The position numbers were made by a program, and so were the translations under genes. The notes below the pieces were generated by a model. The model ran no database searches. It was not told the origin of the DNA and saw only the letters and a list, made by a program, of their open reading frames with translations. Of a DNA stretch of 11,454 nucleotides, positions 4,761-11,454 are shown one piece after another (position 1 is the stretch's first letter; each line of letters starts with the position of its first letter). The stretch spans positions 1-11,454 of the forward strand of contig JAITPB010000062.1 in assembly GCA_031289625.1 (NCBI GenBank). The letters run 5' to 3'. This DNA is from Clostridiales bacterium. Its GTDB lineage: Bacteria > Bacillota > Clostridia > Lachnospirales > WQUN01.

Positions 4761-5720
4761 ATGGATGGAAAAGCCGTCTCCTATAGCAGCGTCAACGCGA
4801 CGCTGAAGAATATTTTAAACAACATTGAAAAAGTGATCATTGGAAAACGTTTCGCCATCGAATTGACGCTCAACGCCCTGATGTGCCGGGGCCACGTGCT
4901 CATTGAAGACGTGCCCGGCGTGGGGAAGACCAGCCTGGTGTCCTCGCTGGCCAAATCTTTGCACTGCACCTTTAAGCGGATCCAATTCACGCCGGACATT
5001 ATGCCTTCGGACATCACAGGGTTTTCCAGCTTCAATCCCAAAACAGGCGACTTTGAATACAAGCCCGGCGCGGTGATGAGCCAGTTTGTTTTGGCAGACG
5101 AAATCAACCGGACTTCCCCCAAGACGCAGTCCAGCCTGCTAGAAGTCATGGAAGAGAATCAAGTGACCGTGGACGGCGTTACCTATCCCGCGCCCGAACC
5201 TTTTATGGTGCTGGCCACACAAAACCCCGTCGAATACCTGGGCACTTATCCGCTGCCAGAAGCGCAGCTCGACCGGTTTTTCATGAAAATAGCGCTGGGC
5301 TATCCGGAACCGGCAGAAGAGAGCAAAATGCTGGGCCGGTTTAAAGGCGGCAGCCCTCTGAACGATCTCACGCCAGTTGCGGACAGCGGGCAGATCATCG
5401 CCATTCAAAGCGCGGCGGAAAGCGTTTATGTAGATCACCGGCTACATACTTATATCGTAGATATTGTACGCGGCACCCGCCAGCAGGAGGAAGTCGTTTT
5501 GGGCGCCAGCCCGCGGGCGTCGCTGTATTTATTCCGTTCGGCGCAGGCGTGGGCGATGTACCAGGGCCGGGAATTTGTCATTCCGGACGACGTGATTCTC
5601 ATGGCGCCTCATGTGCTGGGGCATCGCATGGTTCTGCGCCAAGAAGCCCGCCTCAAAAAAATCGCGGCGGATCAAATCGTGTACCGCGTTTTAGAAAGCG
5701 TGAGAATTCCGGTCATATGA
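4761..5720 (+). CDS. MoxR family AAA+ ATPase
   Basis: The protein has 319 residues counted from the ATG at 4761, which follows AAAGGA by 8 bases. Walker A is EDVPGVGKTS (49-58) and Walker B is FVLADEINR (109-117, D113/E114). The family signatures QNPVEYLGTYPLPEAQLDRF follow at 154-173, containing the sensor-1 Asn. A C-terminal lid domain carries GASPRASLYL. MoxR ATPases act as chaperones in the maturation of partner complexes, nearly always beside DUF58 and often transglutaminase genes. The specific client is unknown. The stop overlaps the next start as ATGA, so the two genes are translationally coupled. Confidence 0.95.
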   Translation: MDGKAVSYSSVNATLKNILNNIEKVIIGKRFAIELTLNALMCRGHVLIEDVPGVGKTSLVSSLAKSLHCTFKRIQFTPDIMPSDITGFSSFNPKTGDFEYKPGAVMSQFVLADEINRTSPKTQSSLLEVMEENQVTVDGVTYPAPEPFMVLATQNPVEYLGTYPLPEAQLDRFFMKIALGYPEPAEESKMLGRFKGGSPLNDLTPVADSGQIIAIQSAAESVYVDHRLHTYIVDIVRGTRQQEEVVLGASPRASLYLFRSAQAWAMYQGREFVIPDDVILMAPHVLGHRMVLRQEARLKKIAADQIVYRVLESVRIPVI

Positions 5721-6892
5721 AACGAAACCGCGCTTTATACATTTGTCTTCTGAGCTTCTCCCTCGCCTTGGTCTTGTTGAGCGGCAGCAAAGCCGCCTGT
5801 GTCACATTCTACACCATGCTGCTTCTGCCAGCCGTATCGGCGTTTTTGGGGCGTTATTTTCTCCGTGCGCTGGCGGTCAAACAATCGCTGGATCGGGATT
5901 TGGTCCTAAAAGGAGAGCAAACGGTTTTCCGCATCAGCGTCCTGAATCAAAGCCCGCTGTTCAATCCCAACGTCTTATTTATTTTCTCGGAAGGGCATTT
6001 TGCCATCGATTCCTCGGCGCGGAACACCGCTGTAACCTTCCGGCCCAAAGCCCTGCGGGATCTGGAGTTTACACTGAGCTGTAAATACCGGGGCGCCTAT
6101 GACATCGGCGCGCGTGCGATTCAGACGAAAGATTTCCTGGGCCTTTGGAATCTAAGCGTCCCTTTAAAAGACAACGCGCGGCTGACTGTGTATCCGCGCG
6201 TCATTGAGATCCACAAGTTCCCCTTGTCTATGAATCTGCTGTCAAAAGCCTTCTCCCGTTATGACGTTCGTTCGGAAGACTATTCCACCGTGTCGGATGT
6301 GCGGCCTTACGAAGCCTCCGACAGCGTCAAAAAAATCCACTGGAAATTGTCCGCCAAACGCGGCGAATTGATTGTGAAAAATTATGAGACGAGCGCCATG
6401 AACTCCATCGCGCTGTTTATGGACACGCGGAAAAGCGGCGCTTCCCCGGCTGAATCTCTCGCGGTGGAAGACAAAATGGCCGAAATTGCCGTGGCGATTG
6501 GCTATTATTGCCTGAGAAAACAACTGCCCATAGAGTTCCGCTACGGCGCGGGGCGGCGTCTGTCCGCGGCCAATATTATGGATTTTGAAAAGCTGTACTC
6601 TATATGCGCGCACATGGATTTTGACGAGGAAGATGAATTGGATGGGAGGATACCGGCGTTTTTAAACGAGCAGACCAATCCGCTCAACCTCATTTTTATC
6701 ACGCCCCATATGAGCGATCGACTTTTGAACGAGTTGGTCAACGCGTGGCATTTCGGTCATCATGTGGTGAGCGTATATGTGCCGCCCACGCTGGAGGATG
6801 AAAAAGAGCGCCGGGTTTTTTCCTTGCTGGCGGAGGCGGGTATGCCTTGCTTTTATGTGCGGGCGGAAGATGAGATTGTAGATATTTTTTGA
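5717..6892 (+). CDS. DUF58 domain protein
   Basis: The protein has 391 residues. Two hydrophobic segments near the N-terminus (about 7-23 and 27-50) anchor it in the membrane. A beta-rich region follows, then the DUF58 signature at 197-224 (RPYEASDSVKKIHWKLSAKR), where D202 and H208-W209 match the family's GDxxRxIxW motif. A von Willebrand A-like fold begins at IALFMDTRKS (231-240). Its metal site would be degenerate, because DTRKS replaces DxSxS only loosely. The ATG at 5717 overlaps the moxR stop. Longer in-frame starts lie inside moxR and have no support. DUF58 proteins are the standard partners of MoxR ATPases, but their biochemical role is unsettled. The stop at 6890-6892 is 14 bases before the transglutaminase start. 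Confidence 0.9.
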   Translation: MKRNRALYICLLSFSLALVLLSGSKAACVTFYTMLLLPAVSAFLGRYFLRALAVKQSLDRDLVLKGEQTVFRISVLNQSPLFNPNVLFIFSEGHFAIDSSARNTAVTFRPKALRDLEFTLSCKYRGAYDIGARAIQTKDFLGLWNLSVPLKDNARLTVYPRVIEIHKFPLSMNLLSKAFSRYDVRSEDYSTVSDVRPYEASDSVKKIHWKLSAKRGELIVKNYETSAMNSIALFMDTRKSGASPAESLAVEDKMAEIAVAIGYYCLRKQLPIEFRYGAGRRLSAANIMDFEKLYSICAHMDFDEEDELDGRIPAFLNEQTNPLNLIFITPHMSDRLLNELVNAWHFGHHVVSVYVPPTLEDEKERRVFSLLAEAGMPCFYVRAEDEIVDIF

Positions 6893-6906
6893 GAAAGGCG
6901 GGCGCT

Positions 6907-9342
6907 ATGCGCAAAAAAGAAGATTATATCATTTTTCTTTTACTCGGCGGCTTGCTGACTTTCTCTCTGAGTTTCAGCGTCATTAACGCCACGGTCATAC
7001 CCGTGGACTTTGTCAAGCTGGCCTTAATCGTTATGGGCTTTCTGGTATTTTTTATGATTGTTTTTTACAATCAGTTTACGTTTTTTGGTTTTGTAGCGTT
7101 GCTGGCCATTGGCTCATTAACGATCTACGTTCGCAAGGAAATGCTTCTGGGCGGCGAGGCCGCGTCCAAAAATATCGCTTACTTTTCGAGCGTGGTTTTT
7201 TTTGTCCGGGGCTACCTGCCCTATTCGGAAGATTTGGGCGCCACGGTTCTCGTGTTTGTCTGCGGATTTGTCTCGTTTTATGTGACGCTGGCGCTCTATG
7301 TCACGTTTCAGTTTTATTTTATCGCCGCGCTGGGTTTCGGGACGTTCGCCATTAACTGGGTGATGCGTTATAAACATTCGGATCTGGCTTTCGGGCTATT
7401 TTTGTTTTGTTTCTGCGTCTTGCTGTTTAAAAAGATGAACCGGAAACAGCCAGACAGCGGTTTAACGGCTCTTTATATGATCCCCGTCTGCGCCGTGGTG
7501 GTAGCCGTCTCTCAAGTGCTGCCCGCCGGGCAGGGCAAGTGGGACAGCCCAAACGCGGCGCAGTTTTTGAAAGAGCCGCTCTCCAAAACGAACGACTTTT
7601 TTTATTATATTTTTAATCCCAAATTTTTTAATTTTCAGACCATCGGCTTTACAGGGCGGGACGGCCGGCTGGGCGGCGATTTGAATCTCAACAACCGGTA
7701 CGTGATGGACGTTTACGCGGACCGGCGCGTATATCTGGCGGGTCTTGTCCGGGACACGTACACAGGCCGCTCCTGGACGAACCAGGACGGCGCTTTCAGC
7801 CGCCCCTACTCGCCGGAACAAGCGCAGGCGGAGAGCATTGAAGCCCGCTTCGCCATACCGGTCATCATGGAATCGGACGAGCGTTTCATCTCCACCGTCC
7901 GCGATCTAAGCGTCCATATCGGCGCCGCGCGGACAGGAACGCTGTTCCGGCCGCCGAACAACATGGGCGTCTCCATCAACCTGTTGCCGCCGCGCACGCT
8001 GCTCACCAACGACACGTTCGATTTGCGGGTAGACGACGTGCTGCCTACGGACACGAACTATTCCTACCGCTATTTTGACATTGACTACACCGATGAGGCG
8101 GTGAAAGCAATTCTGCGCCGGGCGGAAAAAGGCGCTTACCAAAAAACCATTGACGCGGCTCTGTCGGCTCTGCTTTCGTCGTCTCTTTCTTTTGAAAATA
8201 CTTCAAATGCAGAGGATACTTCATGGATGCTTGGGCAGGACAGTTCGCTGCTAAACGACAGCGCGCAAACGCCCTTGCAGTATTTTCAAACGGTGCTGGC
8301 GCCCTATGCCCAGCGCGTATACGAGCGTTTCACCAATGTACCTGGGAGCGTGCCGCGGCGCGTGCATGACCTAGCGCAGGAAATTACGGACGGCCAGCCC
8401 ACGGATTACGACAAGGCCAAGGCGATTGAGGAGTATCTGATCCAATTTCCCTATACGCTGACGCCTGGAACGCCGCCGACGGATCAAGATTTTGTGGATT
8501 ATTTTCTGTTTGAGGGCCAAAAAGGCTACTGTACCTATTATGCTTCCGCCATGGCCATTCTCAGCCGGTGCGTTGGGTTGCCGTCGCGCTACGTGGAAGG
8601 GTACGTCACCCCGGCCACGCCTGCTTCGCCGCGGCATTACGTCGTGACCAATATGCACGCGCATTCCTGGGCGGAGATTTATTTGGAAGGCGCAGGCTGG
8701 GTTCCCTTTGAGGCCACAGCGCCGTACGGTTTTAATTATAATGAAGAAAACGCGCCCTCTGGCTCGGGCCTTTTTACCCCGGAATTCGCGTCCAACCCAG
8801 ATTACGAAGATTATATCCGCGATATGACAGGGCAGTATCAAAGCAGCGATAGTTTCACGATTACGTTCGCGCCTTTGCCTACCTCGCAGGCTTCGTCCGG
8901 TTCGCGCGGAGGCTGGATTTGGCTGGCCATTTTAGGCTCGTTTCCGATCGGACTGGCGGTTTGTCTCGCCGCCGGCCGCTGGCGGATCGACGCGAATCTG
9001 AGAGGGCTGAAAAAATTATCTGCCCGGGAGCAGGTCATTGAATATTTCAAAGGCATTCTCCGCATGGCGCATTACTGCCAATACCCTATCCACGAAAATG
9101 AAACGCCGGCCGCGTATGCCGAGCGGATCGGCAAACACTTCTCGTTTCAAGATAATTCGGTGCTGATGCGGGACTTAGCGCCTGTTTATTACCGGGCGAA
9201 ATACGCGGGAGATGGATATTCGGATAACCTGACGGATTTGAATTTGATGCGGAACTGCTATCATGAATTGCTGGTTTTGATCCAAAGGGCGCGGCCCCGG
9301 CACATATTTTTATGGGATCGGTATGTAAGGCGTAAGATTTAG
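6907..9342 (+). CDS. Membrane-anchored transglutaminase-like protein (TgpA type, DUF4129 tail)
   Basis: The protein has 811 residues. About seven membrane segments span 7-205, followed by a large external region. The transglutaminase core carries Cys542 in QKGYCTYYASA, His586 in HAHSWAEIY and Glu602 in WVPFEAT, the positions of the Cys-His-Asp triad. One more membrane segment lies near 669-690. After it comes a cytoplasmic DUF4129-like tail containing NETPAAYAERIG. This matches TgpA-type proteins encoded with MoxR and DUF58. Whether it cross-links, cleaves or modifies envelope proteins is not known. The start ATG at 6907 follows AAAGG (6894-6898) by 8 bases. A TTG at 6889 overlapping the DUF58 stop is possible but has no ribosome binding site of its own. 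The third catalytic residue being Glu rather than Asp is noted separately. Confidence 0.92.
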   Translation: MRKKEDYIIFLLLGGLLTFSLSFSVINATVIPVDFVKLALIVMGFLVFFMIVFYNQFTFFGFVALLAIGSLTIYVRKEMLLGGEAASKNIAYFSSVVFFVRGYLPYSEDLGATVLVFVCGFVSFYVTLALYVTFQFYFIAALGFGTFAINWVMRYKHSDLAFGLFLFCFCVLLFKKMNRKQPDSGLTALYMIPVCAVVVAVSQVLPAGQGKWDSPNAAQFLKEPLSKTNDFFYYIFNPKFFNFQTIGFTGRDGRLGGDLNLNNRYVMDVYADRRVYLAGLVRDTYTGRSWTNQDGAFSRPYSPEQAQAESIEARFAIPVIMESDERFISTVRDLSVHIGAARTGTLFRPPNNMGVSINLLPPRTLLTNDTFDLRVDDVLPTDTNYSYRYFDIDYTDEAVKAILRRAEKGAYQKTIDAALSALLSSSLSFENTSNAEDTSWMLGQDSSLLNDSAQTPLQYFQTVLAPYAQRVYERFTNVPGSVPRRVHDLAQEITDGQPTDYDKAKAIEEYLIQFPYTLTPGTPPTDQDFVDYFLFEGQKGYCTYYASAMAILSRCVGLPSRYVEGYVTPATPASPRHYVVTNMHAHSWAEIYLEGAGWVPFEATAPYGFNYNEENAPSGSGLFTPEFASNPDYEDYIRDMTGQYQSSDSFTITFAPLPTSQASSGSRGGWIWLAILGSFPIGLAVCLAAGRWRIDANLRGLKKLSAREQVIEYFKGILRMAHYCQYPIHENETPAAYAERIGKHFSFQDNSVLMRDLAPVYYRAKYAGDGYSDNLTDLNLMRNCYHELLVLIQRARPRHIFLWDRYVRRKI

Positions 9343-9412
9343 AATTTTTATCACGCTCAAGCCACGCAAAAAGTCCCCAGCAATGTCTTACACACAGAAA
9401 TGATTTTAGAAT

Positions 9413-9486
9413 TGGCTCTTATTGCGTTTCAGGTGGCTGACTAAAAAATGGCTTAAGTAAGCCATTCTAAAACACAATAAGAGCCA
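9413..9486. repeat. Inverted-repeat element, copy B
   Basis: The 17-bp terminal inverted repeats (9413-9429 and 9470-9486) begin TGGCTCTTATTG and differ at one position. Inside, TGGCTTA-AG-TAAGCCA is a perfect small palindrome. The 74-bp element matches copy A at the window start except for copy A's additional ~61 bases. No clear target-site duplication is visible. In RNA the whole element would fold into one long hairpin. Confidence 0.75.
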
Positions 9487-9574
9487 TGTTATTTTCGTCT
9501 ACACGCCAAAATACTGTTCATGGCTGAATCAAATTGAATGCTGGTTCAGTATTCTGACCAGGCGTTTGCTCAAT

Positions 9575-9717
9575 AAACGCACTGTCAACAGGTTAAGAAA
9601 ATCCGTTGGCCAGTGCGTATAAAAGCAATGGCCTTGCAGCTGTGTTCTGTTTTGAAAGCAAATCAGAATTCCGAGAATTGAACAGCTGCAATTCCTTAAC
9701 CTGTTGACAGTGCATTT
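9575..9717. mobile_element. MITE-like element with 26-bp terminal inverted repeats
   Basis: The arms 9575-9600 and 9692-9717 are inverted copies over 26 bases with two mismatches, sharing the core GCACTGTCAACAGGTTAAG. A second, perfect 10-bp inverted repeat lies inside: TTGCAGCTGT (9634-9643) with ACAGCTGCAA (9682-9691). The total length of 143 bp, the lack of a coding gene and the terminal repeats fit a non-autonomous transposon. No target-site duplication is obvious. It lies 33 bases past the glgA stop, so it would fold into a long hairpin at the 3' end of the glgA transcript. Confidence 0.7.
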
Positions 9718-9750
9718 CATGCCCTTCCTTTCTGCAAACAGATAATTTTG

Positions 9751-11199
9751 TCACAACTGATTGTTCTTCAGCCGCAGATATAGGTCCACATATTCTTCTG
9801 CGGATTTATCCCAGGAAAAATCACAGGCCATGCCATTTTTGACGACGCGCTCCCAGGCCGCTGGATTCGCGTAAACCCGCAACGCCTCGTAAACCGCCCA
9901 CATCATGCCGCTGGCCAGATAATCAGTGAAGACAAACCCCGTGCCCGTCCCGCTGGCTTCGTCAAAATGCGAGACCGTATCGGCCAGCCCGCCCGTCCCG
10001 CGCACAATGGGCACCGATCCGTAACGCATGGCAAAAAGCTGGCCCAGGCCGCAGGGCTCAAATAATGACGGCATCAAAAATATGTCTGAGGCGGCGTATA
10101 TTTTCTGCGCCAAGTCTCCGTTAAACGTGATGTTGGCGCTGAGTTTATCGGGAAAGCGCCAAGCGTTGTGCAGGAACAAATGTTCATAACGCCCGTCGCC
10201 CGTTCCCAGCACAACCAGCTGAATATCCATACCCATCAATTCTTCCAGCGCCACAGCCACCAAGTCCATGCCTTTCTGATCCACCAGCCGGGAAACAATG
10301 CTGATCATCGGCGCGTCTTTTGACGGCAGGCCCAGCATGGCCTGAAGCTGTTTCTTGTTCTCTTTCTTTTTAGACAGCGTTTCATCGGTAAAATTTTGAA
10401 ACAGGCGCGGATCAGAAGCTGGATCGTTTTTTTGGCTGTCTATGCCGTTTACAATGCCAAACAGCCTGTCGCTCCTGTCGCGCATCAGGCCGTCCATGCC
10501 GTAGCCGTAAGCGCCCGTTTGAATCTCTTTCGCGTAAGTCCGGCTGACGGTGTTGACCGCGTCCGCATAAACCAGACCGGCTTTTAAGTAACTGACTCTA
10601 TTATAAAATTCCAATTTGCCCTGGGTAAAATAACCGTCGTTGAGATCCGCGGCGCCTAACACTTCCCGCCCAAAAACGCCTTGATATCGAAGGTTATGTA
10701 TCGTAAACAGGCTTTTCATATTCTGATAAAACACAAAACCGCCGTACACATCTTTTAAATACAGGCTCCCCAGCCCTGTCTGCCAGTCGTTAAAATGCAC
10801 TACGTCGGCCTGAAAATCCACTCTTGACATCAGTTCCACCGTGGCTTTGGAAAAAAATGCAAAACGCTCGTAATCATCTCCGTAGCCATAGAAGCCGTCC
10901 CGTCCAAAATAATAATCATTTTGGATCATGTACATCGGGACGTCCCCGTCAAACAGATAAATGGACGCGCTTTGACGCCGCCAGGCCAGCGTCACGGCAA
11001 AACTGTCCACATAGCGCAGATTGGAAAGATGATCGTCCCGTACGCTTCGATATTTGGGAAATACAACCCGGACGTCCACGCCTCTGTCTTTGAGCGCTTT
11101 GGGCAAAGATCCAATCACGTCGCCTAGGCCGCCGCTTTTGGCGTATGGCGTGACTTCCGTGGCTGCGATGAGAATTTTAAGTGATTCCGTTTTCGGCAT
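9751..11199 (-). CDS. glgA: Glycogen (starch) synthase, GT5 family
   Basis: GlgA adds glucose from ADP-glucose to the non-reducing end of an alpha-1,4-glucan in the cytoplasm. The 482-residue product has the normal length. It has the substrate-binding motif KSGGLGDV (21-28), HFNDWQTGL (135-143), the C-terminal-domain phosphate-binding region SRLVDQKG (303-310) and the GT5 signature EPCGLGQLFAMRYGSVPI starting at E381. The NGID motif at 251 is followed by SQKNDP, where most relatives have a Trp before the Asn/Asp-Pro. The start ATG at 11199 follows GAGGAGG (11214-11208) by 8 bases. No other glycogen genes are in view, so the gene is separate from any glgC/glgD operon here. Its promoter is back-to-back with that of guaB. 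Confidence 0.96.
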   Translation of the reverse strand: MPKTESLKILIAATEVTPYAKSGGLGDVIGSLPKALKDRGVDVRVVFPKYRSVRDDHLSNLRYVDSFAVTLAWRRQSASIYLFDGDVPMYMIQNDYYFGRDGFYGYGDDYERFAFFSKATVELMSRVDFQADVVHFNDWQTGLGSLYLKDVYGGFVFYQNMKSLFTIHNLRYQGVFGREVLGAADLNDGYFTQGKLEFYNRVSYLKAGLVYADAVNTVSRTYAKEIQTGAYGYGMDGLMRDRSDRLFGIVNGIDSQKNDPASDPRLFQNFTDETLSKKKENKKQLQAMLGLPSKDAPMISIVSRLVDQKGMDLVAVALEELMGMDIQLVVLGTGDGRYEHLFLHNAWRFPDKLSANITFNGDLAQKIYAASDIFLMPSLFEPCGLGQLFAMRYGSVPIVRGTGGLADTVSHFDEASGTGTGFVFTDYLASGMMWAVYEALRVYANPAAWERVVKNGMACDFSWDKSAEEYVDLYLRLKNNQL

Positions 11200-11222
11200 T
11201 TTCAGTTCCTCCTCACGCCTTC

Positions 11223-11252
11223 ATTATAACGGTACAGGCGGCAAATTGACAA
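11223..11252 (-). promoter_or_regulatory. glgA promoter
   Basis: On the minus strand TTGTCA (11252-11247) and a perfect TATAAT (11228-11223) are separated by 18 bases. The start point should be near 11216, giving a leader of about 17 bases that begins just before the ribosome binding site. Its -35 box overlaps that of guaB. Confidence 0.7.
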
Positions 11253-11274
11253 TAAAAAAATTTTTTGGTAGATT
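11246..11274 (+). promoter_or_regulatory. guaB promoter
   Basis: A perfect TTGACA (11246-11251) and TAGATT (11269-11274) are 17 bases apart. The spacer is an A-then-T tract (11254-11266), which may be curved. The start point would be near 11281, about 28 bases before the guaB start codon. There is no room for a purine riboswitch in this leader. Confidence 0.65.
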
Positions 11275-11308
11275 AAGAGGCACGACAATAATAAGGGAGA
11301 GTCAATTG

Positions 11309-11454
11309 ATGGATAAAGTTTTGAAAGAAGGACTTACATTTGACGACGTTCTGCTCATTCCGGCGCGCTCGGACGTCCTGCCCAAAGATGTTGACATCAC
11401 CACGCGCTTAACGAAAAATATCGTACTCAACGCTCCCGTTATGAGCGCGGGGAT
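11309..11454 (+). CDS. guaB: IMP dehydrogenase, N-terminal part (runs off the window)
   Basis: GuaB oxidises IMP to XMP with NAD+, the committed step of GMP synthesis. The 48 visible residues begin MDKVLKEGLTFDDVLLIPAR and continue with SDVLPKDVDITTRLTKNI and then APVMSAG. This is the conserved amino end of the catalytic barrel, with the FDDVLLIP signature. The ATG at 11309 follows GGGAG (11295-11299) by 9 bases. The CBS domains and the active-site Cys loop lie beyond the window. The similar GuaC (GMP reductase) is less likely given this N-terminal match. Confidence 0.92.
   Translation, partial: MDKVLKEGLTFDDVLLIPARSDVLPKDVDITTRLTKNIVLNAPVMSAG

Larger units (their letters stand above)
9343..9750. 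other. Repeat-rich gap between the transglutaminase and glgA
   Basis: These 408 bases lie between two convergent genes. I see no protein gene that I trust. The gap contains two unrelated inverted-repeat elements (9413-9486 and 9575-9717). It also has small hairpins, for example GCGTTT (9562-9567) with AAACGC (9575-9580) and CTGGTTCAG with CTGACCAG around 9541-9560. No standard stem plus T-run terminator is visible for either gene, so the element hairpins may serve that purpose. Confidence 0.55.

Noticed and set aside
9559..9572. 14-base match (TGAGCAAACGCCTG) between copy A at 47-60 and the minus strand at 9572-9559
   Set aside because: A match of this length somewhere in an 11-kb window is expected by chance about as often as not, and the flanks do not align.
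9529..9720. A 63-codon minus-strand frame starting at an ATG (9720) with a purine-rich AAAGGAAGG just before it
   Set aside because: It runs across almost the whole inverted-repeat element, its composition is Arg/Leu/Cys-rich without protein character, and the ribosome-site spacing is poor. Chance is the simpler explanation.

Overview
The window looks like a chromosomal segment of a low-to-mid-GC Gram-positive, probably spore-forming Firmicute (Clostridia-like). The evidence is strong AGGAGG-type ribosome binding sites, near-consensus sigma-A promoters, a SpoVB-like flippase, a MoxR/DUF58/transglutaminase operon of the Firmicute type, and an Rpn-like PD-(D/E)XK gene of a kind common in Clostridia. 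I cannot name a genus.

Layout. Positions 1-117 are the right part of a small inverted-repeat element whose left end lies outside the window. It abuts the last ~32 codons of an otherwise missing gene, whose stop overlaps the start of glf (UDP-galactopyranose mutase). glf is complete in length but has an in-frame TAA at codon 240, so this end of an old surface-polysaccharide operon is decaying. An Rpn-like gene (1565-2560) follows, with its own promoter. It sits between two ~117-bp direct repeats, each placed just after a stop codon and each carrying terminator-like hairpins. A repeat- and hairpin-rich gap (2561-2998) separates it from a leftward SpoVB/MATE-type flippase (2999-4552).

From 4761 to 9342 there is a tight rightward operon of MoxR AAA+ ATPase, DUF58 protein and membrane transglutaminase, with overlapping or very close junctions. 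The spoVB-moxR divergent gap holds a dense array of ACCGC/GCGGT half-sites. The gap at 9343-9750 contains a second copy of the window-start element (9413-9486) and a different element with 26-bp terminal inverted repeats (9575-9717). glgA (glycogen synthase) is read leftward from 11199, and guaB (IMP dehydrogenase) starts rightward at 11309 and runs off the end. Their promoters share one -35 box.

Functionally, glf (if it were intact), the flippase and the MoxR-DUF58-transglutaminase operon all concern the cell envelope, while glgA and guaB are housekeeping metabolism. The most notable observation is inside the Rpn-like gene: a near-perfect Shine-Dalgarno and in-frame ATG-ATG at 2249 could produce a separate 103-residue C-terminal protein. 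This resembles the intragenic antitoxin arrangement reported for E. coli Rpn nucleases. That parallel is inference, but it is testable.
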